Below, one piece after another: positions 15,107 to 21,729 of a DNA stretch of 25,242 nt. Positions within the stretch are counted from its first letter, which is position 1. Each line of letters opens with the position of its first letter. Made by a program: the position numbers and the translations under genes. The DNA comes from a virus: the IMG/VR virus record IMGVR_UViG_3300025438_001457, positions 1 to 25,242 of that record; one strand, given 5' to 3'. The notes beneath the pieces are model-generated. The model did no database searches. It worked only from the letters and a program-made list of their open reading frames with translations, and was not told the origin of the DNA.

Positions 15107-16010
15107 CTTGTTGGCCTGCAGATTTGTACCTGCCTTGTGTTAAATCACCAACATCAGTCGCATTTCCATCATATGCAAAAGGAAACTTATCAATTGTTCC
15201 GACTACCGGGGGAGTTCCGCCTGATGCATAACCGGATGCATCGCTTGATTGGCCTGCAGCCCCGGTTCTACCTTGTGTTAAATCACCAACATCAGTCGTA
15301 TTGCCGTCAGCAGCAAAAGGAAACTTTTCAATTGTTGCGACTACCGCGGGAGATCCGCCTGATGCATAACCAGATACATCGCTTGATTGGCCTGCAGGCC
15401 CGGCTGTCGCTACTGTTAAATCACCAACATCAGTCGCATTGCCGTCAGCCGCAAAGGGGAACTTATCAATTATCATGCTCCAATTGCCGGGGTCCATTCC
15501 GCCTGAAGTATACCCAGATACAGTACTTGACTGACCTGCCGCCACATATCTTGCTTGTGTTAGATCACCAACATCTGTTGCATTTCCGTCAGATGCAAAA
15601 GGAAACTTGTCAATAACAGTAGAAGTTGGAAAATGGCCACCAGACGAATAACCCGACACTGTACTCGATTGACCCGCAACGGTCTGTCTTGCTACTGTCA
15701 AATCGCCAACGTCTGTTGCATTACCATCAGCTGCAAAAGGAAACTTGTCAATAACAGTAGAATAGGGAGGTGCAGTCCCACCAGAAGTATATCCGGATAC
15801 TACGCTTGATTGCCCTCCACATATTTGTCCTCTTAATACTGTCAAATCGCCAACGTCTGTTGCATTGGCATCAGATGCAAAAGGAAATTTATCAATTACA
15901 TTTGTGGACGCGGTTCCGCCTGAAGTATAACCGCTTACCGAGCCTTGTGCATGTGACGGGTTTGATACATGTACACTTGCTATCTTATCTTGAGTAATTT
16001 TTATTGCCAT
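15102..16010 (-). CDS. Six-repeat kelch-like propeller virion protein, copy 2 (302 aa)
   Basis: The shortest copy: the head is only about 20 residues (MAIKITQDKIASVHVSNPSH) before AQGSVSGY. Six regular repeats, with loops TAST, TAPPYS, HFPTS, MDPGNWSMI, SPAVVA and TPPVVG. All repeats keep the DxNxTDVGDLT turn, making it the most regular member. The last two repeats are very alike, which suggests recent duplication. Its repeat 3/4 region (15502-15653) is nearly identical to a stretch in the upstream copy. It ends SAGQQV, with the stop forming the next gene's promoter. A weak late-type box (16024-16032) lies upstream. Function as for the family: probably a variable surface-binding virion protein. 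Confidence 0.85.
   Translation of the reverse strand: MAIKITQDKIASVHVSNPSHAQGSVSGYTSGGTASTNVIDKFPFASDANATDVGDLTVLRGQICGGQSSVVSGYTSGGTAPPYSTVIDKFPFAADGNATDVGDLTVARQTVAGQSSTVSGYSSGGHFPTSTVIDKFPFASDGNATDVGDLTQARYVAAGQSSTVSGYTSGGMDPGNWSMIIDKFPFAADGNATDVGDLTVATAGPAGQSSDVSGYASGGSPAVVATIEKFPFAADGNTTDVGDLTQGRTGAAGQSSDASGYASGGTPPVVGTIDKFPFAYDGNATDVGDLTQGRYKSAGQQV
15502..15653. repeat. 152-bp near-identical tract shared with 16759-16910
   Basis: Aligned by eye without gaps to 16759-16910, with about seven mismatches clustered in two variable spots. It covers the end of one blade, the conserved turn and the next loop (HFPTS here, MFPAS there). Best explained by gene conversion or recent duplication. 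Confidence 0.8.
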
Positions 16011-16023
16011 TTTTCTATCCTAA

Positions 16024-16032
16024 TATTTTATA
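16024..16032 (-). promoter_or_regulatory. Weak late-promoter-like box (TATAAAATA)
   Basis: One extra A relative to TATAAATA, 14 bases before ATG 16010, closer than the other boxes. Could be chance in an AT-rich gap. Confidence 0.3.
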
Positions 16033-16046
16033 CTCGTTTGTTGACA

Positions 16047-17048
16047 TTATACTTGTTGACCTGCTAAACTATAACGACCCGCTGTTAAATTTCCTACATC
16101 AGTTGCATTACCGTCAGCCGCAAAGGGGAACTTGTCGATAATATTAGATTGGGCAGGGACTTTGCCACCAGAAGAATAACCAGACGCGGTGCTCGATTGA
16201 CCAGCTGCCTGGCGTTTTACCGTCGTTAAATCACCAACATCAGTAGCGTTAGCGTCAGATGCAAAAGGAAACTTGTCGATAATATTTGTGAACGCGCCGC
16301 CATCGCCACCAGAAGTATATCCGGATACTGTGCTCGATTGACCAGCTGCATACCTTGTTACTCTTGTCAAATCACCAACATCAGTTGCATTACCGTCAGC
16401 CGCAAAGGGGAATTTATCAATTATATTTCCAGACCCCAATGTGCTATACCCAGCTGAAGAATATCCGGATACTGCGCTTGATTGGCCAGCCGGGGAATAT
16501 CTACCTTGTGTTAAATCACCAACATCAGTTGCATTACCGTCAGCCGCAAAGGGGAACTTGTCGATAACATTTGTAAGCGTCATGGCGCCGGTTGGATTGG
16601 TTCGCCCGCCTGAAGTATAACCAGACGCGTCGCTTGATTGACCAGCCATATAATAACGAACCTGTGTCAAATCACCAACGTCAGTTGCATTTCCGTCAGA
16701 AGCAAATGCAAACTTATCAATTGTATTCTGCAATGCCTGTGCCGGCCACGTGTTTCCACCTGAAGTATACCCAGATACAGTACTTGACTGACCTGCCACA
16801 GCATATCTTGCTTGTGTTAGATCACCAACATCTGTTGCATTTCCGTCAGATGCAAAAGGAAACTTGTCAATAACAGTAGAAGCTGGAAACATGCCACCAG
16901 ACGAATAACCACTTACCGAGCCTTGTTCAGGCGTCGTTGGATGATCGGCAAATTCTAAATAGTCATTTACAACAAACTTTGTTTTGTCACCCGGGTTAAT
17001 ATTACCGGATGCATCTACAACTACGGTACCTTTTACTTTATATGTCAT
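16047..17048 (-). CDS. Six-repeat kelch-like propeller virion protein, copy 1 (333 aa)
   Basis: Head of about 42 residues with TKFVVNDYLEFAD, matching the head of the copy at 7278-8288, then QGSVSGY and six repeats. Loops: MFPAS, NTWPAQALQ, RTNPTGAMTL, YSTLGSG, DGGAFT and KVPAQS. Repeat 4 has SAG for SGG. It ends AGQQV; the stop here is followed by TGT, so no promoter is formed. It begins five bases after the gp14-like gene and has no promoter of its own, so it is co-transcribed with the neck genes. That links the propeller family to the virion. Fold inferred from six equal repeats. Confidence 0.86.
   Translation of the reverse strand: MTYKVKGTVVVDASGNINPGDKTKFVVNDYLEFADHPTTPEQGSVSGYSSGGMFPASTVIDKFPFASDGNATDVGDLTQARYAVAGQSSTVSGYTSGGNTWPAQALQNTIDKFAFASDGNATDVGDLTQVRYYMAGQSSDASGYTSGGRTNPTGAMTLTNVIDKFPFAADGNATDVGDLTQGRYSPAGQSSAVSGYSSAGYSTLGSGNIIDKFPFAADGNATDVGDLTRVTRYAAGQSSTVSGYTSGGDGGAFTNIIDKFPFASDANATDVGDLTTVKRQAAGQSSTASGYSSGGKVPAQSNIIDKFPFAADGNATDVGNLTAGRYSLAGQQV
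16759..16910. repeat. 152-bp near-identical tract shared with 15502-15653
   Basis: Partner of the tract in the next gene; here it covers the spacer and loop between repeats 1 and 2. Same length, about seven mismatches by eye. Confidence 0.8.
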
Positions 17049-17053
17049 ATATC

Positions 17054-17734
17054 TTATCCAGCATCTGTTGGGTTTGTGATAGTTTCGCTAAACGGATCTA
17101 TCTCTGTGAAATCTATTATATCATCACCAGCATCTTCAAAGTCTATATTATTTGCAATAGGATCTTTTGTTTTTAATGCAGTGAGCGAAGTAACAGCAGT
17201 TGTTTTATAATTATCAAAAAATGTATCTATATCCGATACACCAGTTTGGAATCTTTCATTGGAATATTCAAACAATTCGCACTGAAGGTCGAACACTTGT
17301 AAAGCACCACTCTGATAGAAGACGCTCTCATGTTCAACGTGAGTAATTTTAAAGAACTTGTTAACCATTGGAAAGTATACTAGTTCTCCTTCCTTTGGTC
17401 TTAAAATAGTAGGGATTATGTTAGTTACATTTTTCTCAAATGTTCGCATTGCAACAGTAAATGTAACTTGGTCACGAATTTGTAAACCAAACCTACTAAG
17501 GAAGTCGCCTTCACCTTGAAATCCATCAACACTCTTAACATACATTTCCATTTCATATGAAGTATTAAAGATCGAAAGATCATCTTCATTTAATATATTG
17601 TCTACAGCCTGCAAACTACGAGTAAGATAATACGTGTCTATCCCATAAATCTGAATAGACTCGATCACCAGGTCATCAATGAGAGTCTGTTCGTTTGAAT
17701 AATCATAATTATTAAAATATGCGTTAGTAGCCAT
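17054..17734 (-). CDS. gp14: T4 gp14-like neck protein (226 aa)
   Basis: Head completion/neck protein that, with gp13, closes the filled capsid and forms the tail attachment site. Opening MATNAYFNNYDYSNEQTLI with DDLVIESIQIYGIDTYYL is the signature of gp14 in marine T4-type phages. The central VDGFQGEGDFLSRFGLQI and the beta-rich stretch EGELVYFPMVNKFFKITHVE are conserved parts of the family. Length is close to that of marine homologues and shorter than T4 gp14. The C-terminal 40 residues are acidic and low in complexity. Three bases behind gp13, no own promoter. In T4 the next gene would be gp15; here a propeller gene follows. Recognition is from sequence memory, not a search. Confidence 0.88.
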   Translation of the reverse strand: MATNAYFNNYDYSNEQTLIDDLVIESIQIYGIDTYYLTRSLQAVDNILNEDDLSIFNTSYEMEMYVKSVDGFQGEGDFLSRFGLQIRDQVTFTVAMRTFEKNVTNIIPTILRPKEGELVYFPMVNKFFKITHVEHESVFYQSGALQVFDLQCELFEYSNERFQTGVSDIDTFFDNYKTTAVTSLTALKTKDPIANNIDFEDAGDDIIDFTEIDPFSETITNPTDAG

Positions 17735-17737
17735 GTA

Positions 17738-18481
17738 TTAACCCACAAAATTATAGGTAAGCGGTTGCAGGGAATTAATAGCGTTTTCTTCCATCTCTTT
17801 TCGATCTGTCTTAGCTTCGCTTAATATTTGCTCACCGTTAAACTGTACACCACCTACAAGTTGCATGTTTGTAAACTTCGTTAAATTAAATCCCCATTGT
17901 TCTCTTACTAGAGCTGAAGTGTAATTTTGAAGAAAGCGATCTTGCCAAACATCAGCATATGTTTCACCACTTATGATATCATATCCTTCAATGATAATAT
18001 GCGATCCTGCGACCATTATATTTTTCTTACCATCAATATAAAGGCGATTTACATGGCGGTTATATCGTACTAAAGGTTTTCCTACTAAAATTTCCTGAAG
18101 AAATTGCAGATGAGACATTGACATATAATAGTTCTGTATACTATATCCTGTAATATCACTGAGGTTATTTAAAACGAATTGGTATTGCACATTAAAAATG
18201 CCAGTACCCGTTGACACAGATGAGCTCAAGTCAAATATTCGAGTAACACCGAGCATATTTTCCGGTACTGTGACATAACCTTGATCTATTTCAGCTTGGG
18301 TGAGCTCGTGCTTAAGATAAACCATTTGACTTCCATCATAATGATAATCTCTCCAAAAAGATATAGCTTCGTCAATACGGTCTTCAATTTGTTCTTCGGA
18401 AACATTTATTTGAATGACCGGAGCACCTATTTTACGAAGTACGTAATCTTTAAACTCTTCGCGTGTTGTTGGTAATGCCAT
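17738..18481 (-). CDS. gp13: T4 gp13-like neck protein (247 aa)
   Basis: Neck protein partner of gp14. The N-terminus FKDYVLRKIGAPVIQINVSE followed by EDRIDEAISFWRDYHYDGS is the clear signature of gp13 in marine T4-type phages. Later landmarks are YVTVPENMLGVTRIFDLSS and REQWGFNLTKFTNMQLVGGV, which hold the conserved Gln-Trp-Gly-x-Asn. Length is typical of marine relatives. The ATG 18481 has the late promoter 18505-18512 only 24 bases upstream. It heads the unit gp13, gp14, propeller copy 1. This is the best anchor for calling the window T4-type. Recognised from memory of the family. Confidence 0.9.
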   Translation of the reverse strand: MALPTTREEFKDYVLRKIGAPVIQINVSEEQIEDRIDEAISFWRDYHYDGSQMVYLKHELTQAEIDQGYVTVPENMLGVTRIFDLSSSVSTGTGIFNVQYQFVLNNLSDITGYSIQNYYMSMSHLQFLQEILVGKPLVRYNRHVNRLYIDGKKNIMVAGSHIIIEGYDIISGETYADVWQDRFLQNYTSALVREQWGFNLTKFTNMQLVGGVQFNGEQILSEAKTDRKEMEENAINSLQPLTYNFVG

Positions 18482-18504
18482 GTGAGTTAACCTATTTTTG
18501 TTTA

Positions 18505-18512
18505 TATTTATA
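18505..18512 (-). promoter_or_regulatory. T4-type late promoter (TATAAATA) for the neck genes
   Basis: Minus-strand TATAAATA, 24 bases before the gp13 start, inside a non-coding gap that also carries two opposed sigma70-type promoters. Confidence 0.78.
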
Positions 18513-18528
18513 AAAAAAGAGCTATTGT

Positions 18529-18600
18529 CATTTTTCTATTGACATTTTTCAAATAATAGATATAATAGAATTATCTATTCTGGGAGTTGTGGTACTAGAT
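18529..18600 (+). promoter_or_regulatory. Sigma70-type promoter, first of two tandem copies, facing rightward
   Basis: TTGACA at 18539-18544 and TATAAT at 18561-18566, spacer 16, both hexamers perfect. Just behind lies a small AGAAT/ATTCT inverted repeat and GGGAG. It points against all genes of the window and toward the 3' end of the nucleotidyltransferase gene. Confidence 0.7.
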
Positions 18601-18627
18601 TACAATAATTTAATTCAATGCAGGTAC

Positions 18628-18699
18628 CATTTTTCCATTGACATTTCTTCAACAATGAGTATAATAGAATTATATATTCTAGGAGCCATGGTATTAGAC
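18628..18699 (+). promoter_or_regulatory. Sigma70-type promoter, second tandem copy, facing rightward
   Basis: TTGACA at 18638-18643 and TATAAT at 18660-18665, spacer 16. It is a near-copy of the element 99 bases to the left, including the inverted repeat TAGAAT/ATTCTA and AGGAG. A transcript would start near 18672 and run antisense into the neighbouring gene. Confidence 0.7.
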
Positions 18700-19452
18700 G
18701 CGTTCTATATCTTCTTCAATGCAATTACTGCCGTACTGTATTTCAACTATCCTAACTTCATCATTTGTATTATTTATCAATTGATGCCATGTATGGACCG
18801 GAATGTATATTTCACCATGTTTTTTAAGTACTGATGTCTGTATATTATCTAGATCATCACCATGATTTACGGTTGCTTCTCCGTAACTTACAATCCAATA
18901 TTCACTTCTTGTTTCGTGTTTCTGCAAACTAAGCGATCTTCCAGGCGCAACAACAAGTTCTTTTACTTTAGTGGATGGGCCATCAGAATGAAGTACGCGA
19001 TAATATCCCCATTTTCTTTCTGTTTTTGGTGTTTTCCACTCAGTAAGTATTTTACTGCTGGAATTCATCTTGTGAATTCCACCTACTCCGAAAACAAATG
19101 ATAATCTCTTATCTTTAATTTTCATTTCTGGAATGTTATCATCTGTTCTATCTCCACCGTTCGCAAAGATAATTTCAGCGTTTGGATACATATTTAAACA
19201 ATTATGAATTGCCTGGGATGCACCACCATCGCTATCGTCGAATACCATTACAGAGTCAACGACAGAAAGATTTTTTACAATCTCAACTCTTTCGTTAATA
19301 TCCATAAACGGTTGGCCTTTTTTACGAGTCAGCCATTCGTTGCTATTTACCCCAACAACTAGCACGTCCCCTAACTTTTTCGCTTCATTAAAATATGCTA
19401 TATGACCAGAATGAATCGGGTCAAATCCGCCTGTAACTAAAACTACTTTCAT
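18694..19452 (-). CDS. Nucleotidyltransferase fused to phosphomannose-isomerase-type cupin (252 aa)
   Basis: Residues 1-135 are a cytidylyltransferase-like Rossmann domain: VTGGFDPIHSGH (6-17) holds the HxGH nucleotide motif; MDINERVEIVKNL is the family helix, and NSSSKI (130-135) stands where the ISST motif would be. Residues about 145-252 are a cupin like the C-terminal isomerase half of ManC: KVKELVVAPGRSLSLQKHE, then RSEYWIVSYGEA, GEIYIPVHTWHQLIN, and EIQYGSNCIEEDIERV. Metal ligands are probably His179, Glu184 and His223. It could make an activated sugar from a phosphosugar, with isomerisation and nucleotidyl transfer in one chain; this pairing is inferred. Start ATG 19452 has AGGAG seven bases before it; a TTG two codons upstream is less likely. 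Two bases after the upstream stop. Confidence 0.87.
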   Translation of the reverse strand: MKVVLVTGGFDPIHSGHIAYFNEAKKLGDVLVVGVNSNEWLTRKKGQPFMDINERVEIVKNLSVVDSVMVFDDSDGGASQAIHNCLNMYPNAEIIFANGGDRTDDNIPEMKIKDKRLSFVFGVGGIHKMNSSSKILTEWKTPKTERKWGYYRVLHSDGPSTKVKELVVAPGRSLSLQKHETRSEYWIVSYGEATVNHGDDLDNIQTSVLKKHGEIYIPVHTWHQLINNTNDEVRIVEIQYGSNCIEEDIERV

Positions 19453-19454
19453 TA

Positions 19455-20168
19455 TCAATCTCCTAAATGCATATTTGAAACTTCGCCATCAAAGAAAAAC
19501 ATTTGCCACATTCTACAATCATGTATATTGCTACCAAAATATTCAGAAGCAGCATGTATTGATCCACCTTCGAATATAACTAATCTGTTAAAAATATTAC
19601 CAAAAGAATCTACCGTATCGTATGGAGTCTTATCTAAAAATGTATTTCCAGGAAATACTTTATGGCCAGTCCCATCGTTCCAATTAATTTGGGAATTATG
19701 ATGGATTTTAGTTTCTCTATGCATATAGGTACTTGTACCAGTTTGTGGTGGGGCATCTGGAGTTAGGTATATCATAGCGGCCCATTTTTGTTGGTCACAG
19801 TGATATACTAATTTTTCACCGGCGTGGTTGTGTTGAAACCTTCCGTTCATACCATATGTTTCCCATTCGCTAATTCTTTCGCCAATGATACTTTCAAATG
19901 TTTCCTTTAGTCCTGGAAAAAGGTGTTGTGTTCTTGTTCTTTTACCGATATACCCGTCATCATCAAAGTATTCTTGTTGAAGCGCAAATTCTCGCATCGC
20001 GTAAGGATCCGCATAAAAATTATCAATTATGAATGCTCTTTTGTTTTCTTGTAGATTGGGGTTAACCGCGTATACAGAAGAATCGTCATGATGAGTAATT
20101 TCTTCATCTTGAACTTCTATAATTTCTTCTTCTGTAATTTCTTCTTCTGTAATAAGCCAATTTTTCAT
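19455..20168 (-). CDS. DUF6445-like 2OG-Fe(II) oxygenase (237 aa)
   Basis: The core matches the DUF6445 layout: NFYADPYAMREFALQQEYF (50-68), YHCDQQKWAAMIYLTPDAPP (122-141) with probable iron ligands His123 and Asp125, the GTSTYMHRET stretch (144-153), and FNRLVIFEGGSIHAAS (193-208) with distal His205. Whether these enzymes are active oxygenases has not been shown for the family to my knowledge. The first 30 residues are acidic, with an exact tandem ITEEE repeat, probably a disordered tail. The start one base after the upstream stop has no clear ribosome site, so translation is probably coupled. Fifth oxygenase-type domain in the window. Confidence 0.82.
   Translation of the reverse strand: MKNWLITEEEITEEEIIEVQDEEITHHDDSSVYAVNPNLQENKRAFIIDNFYADPYAMREFALQQEYFDDDGYIGKRTRTQHLFPGLKETFESIIGERISEWETYGMNGRFQHNHAGEKLVYHCDQQKWAAMIYLTPDAPPQTGTSTYMHRETKIHHNSQINWNDGTGHKVFPGNTFLDKTPYDTVDSFGNIFNRLVIFEGGSIHAASEYFGSNIHDCRMWQMFFFDGEVSNMHLGD
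20121..20150. repeat. 15-bp exact tandem repeat coding ITEEE twice
   Basis: AATTTCTTCTTCTGT occurs twice head to tail inside the start of the oxygenase gene. In frame and acidic; a slippage product. Confidence 0.85.
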
Positions 20169-20169
20169 A

Positions 20170-21729
20170 TTAAAAACCCATGTGTTTTTGTCTAACGAAA
20201 TCTAAATCGTATGTTGTTGCTGAGATTGGTGTTTCTTCACCTTCAAATACTTCTTTATTAGGAGACAACTTTCTCCAACCGATACCCCATTTACGTGTTA
20301 AATAATCAATATTTAACTCATTTGAGTGGTCAAGCTTTTCTTTTAAACCATTTTCGTTTTTCTCTGTTTGACTACCGGTTTCATAATACATTGTACTATC
20401 ACCGTGTCCATGCATATATTTATTCTCTAGACCAACAATCTTTCGAATAGGACGATGCGACATTCGCATAATATAATCGGCATCTTCACAATATGCGGGG
20501 TATGTGTTTTCATCAAACAACCCAAATACCTTTACAACGTTTTCTCGAATAAGGAAAAGATCCCACGCGCCAACATTAAAGTCTCCAGCATTTGGATGTA
20601 TCATGCCGACCATTGGATCGCCGTTTATTCTTTCAACCATTTCGCCTAAAAGACCAGGGCCAAAGGCGACATCGTCGTTTGCAATAATCCAATAAGGAGC
20701 TAACATATAACATTTAATAATAAGGTTCCAAGCACCTGCGCACCCTACATTTGCAGGCATGTGAACTACTTTAATATTATCAATAAACTTATGATCCATT
20801 TTAACCAAACGGTTGAGCTCTTCATCTAATTCACCCCTGCCATTATTGTTTATAATGACAAAGTTTTCTACAGGATAGTCAACACTCATAATAAGTCTTG
20901 AAATCCAATAAGTGCTATTTACAACTGGTGCACCTATGACTGGGATTTTATCTACCATATTCACCAACTCCTTTATATTAATATTATTTCCGTTTTCTTT
21001 CCACCAATCAGTTATAAATTTACTACTCTGATTTTGGATTGTGTCTATATTATCCTTGTTGTCCTGTCTTATAAGAGTGGAATCATGTACTCTATTTTCT
21101 GTAAAGAACGGAAACACGTAGCATCTTTTATAGTTATAAGGATATATTACATTCTCAGGTAAAGGAATGTGTCTTGTCTCTTTTATTTTTAGGTTGAAAG
21201 AATTTGTTTCTACATCGTAGAAGTCATCCAATATTTCCTTTGCATATTCTCGTCGCATTAAATATGCACAACACGACCAATCATTCCACCTTTTTCTTCT
21301 TATTCTCATGTCACTCCAATTAACTGGATCTTCTTTAATTAGTGACATTTGAATAACCTGCCAATCTTGTGGCAACGGTTCGATAAATTCACTGAAATCA
21401 AAGTTCCAATAATCGGCTAGAGAAAAATTAATATCATCTTCGCAAAAGAAACCAATTTCTTCATCGGTCTCTGTATACCAACGGTATATCATATGTAAAT
21501 GGGATACTGCAACAGATAGTACTTCAGAAGAAATACCTATAGGACTTAAGTGTGGACTTGTTATATCTAATTGTTCTCGGATATCAACGGTTCTTCCATC
21601 GTATCCTTCAATCATACAAAAATTTACTCCTCTTGAGGACAGCTGCGATTCTAAATCGCGCTGCCTCTCTAAGGAATCTTTTAAAGAAAGATAATATACT
21701 GTTGGAAAGTTTTTAAGCTGCTTCGCCAT
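20170..21729 (-). CDS. Two-domain glycosyltransferase, GT25-like plus GT2-like (519 aa)
   Basis: Residues 1-230 are GT25-like: YYLSLKDSLERQRDLESQL (12-30), IEGYDGR, then VAVSHLHMIYRW (73-84) and FCEDDI (95-100) with the acidic metal site. Residues about 260-470 are GT2-like: PVVNSTYWISRLIMSVDY, VIINNNGRG, MPANVGCAGAWN (324-335), IIANDDVAF (348-356) with the DxD-like Asp352/353, and YCEDADYIMRM (413-423) near HGHGDS. Both active sites look intact, so it could add two sugars in sequence. The start overlaps the methyltransferase stop by 17 bases. It lies among sugar-modification genes. GT25 also includes collagen galactosyltransferases and LPS enzymes, so both a fibre and a lipopolysaccharide target are possible. 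Confidence 0.87.
   Translation of the reverse strand: MAKQLKNFPTVYYLSLKDSLERQRDLESQLSSRGVNFCMIEGYDGRTVDIREQLDITSPHLSPIGISSEVLSVAVSHLHMIYRWYTETDEEIGFFCEDDINFSLADYWNFDFSEFIEPLPQDWQVIQMSLIKEDPVNWSDMRIRRKRWNDWSCCAYLMRREYAKEILDDFYDVETNSFNLKIKETRHIPLPENVIYPYNYKRCYVFPFFTENRVHDSTLIRQDNKDNIDTIQNQSSKFITDWWKENGNNINIKELVNMVDKIPVIGAPVVNSTYWISRLIMSVDYPVENFVIINNNGRGELDEELNRLVKMDHKFIDNIKVVHMPANVGCAGAWNLIIKCYMLAPYWIIANDDVAFGPGLLGEMVERINGDPMVGMIHPNAGDFNVGAWDLFLIRENVVKVFGLFDENTYPAYCEDADYIMRMSHRPIRKIVGLENKYMHGHGDSTMYYETGSQTEKNENGLKEKLDHSNELNIDYLTRKWGIGWRKLSPNKEVFEGEETPISATTYDLDFVRQKHMGF

Noticed and set aside
15059-16873. Plus-strand frames with repeated LVLNHQHQ-type sequence across the propeller genes
   Set aside because: Shadows of the conserved repeat DNA; no ribosome sites, and the minus-strand frames are complete genes.
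6252-17048. Diversity-generating retroelement acting on the propeller loops
   Set aside because: No reverse transcriptase and no template repeat are visible, and loop differences are not adenine-biased in any obvious way.
18588-18636. Intrinsic terminator from TGGTAC...GTACCA followed by T-rich sequence
   Set aside because: The stem is only six pairs with a loop of nearly 30 bases; too weak to call.
18589-18834. Plus-strand ORF behind the tandem sigma70 promoters
   Set aside because: GTG 18589 and ATG 18688 lie only two bases after the GGAG, most of the ORF is antisense to the cupin domain, and the product looks like a random hydrophobic shadow.
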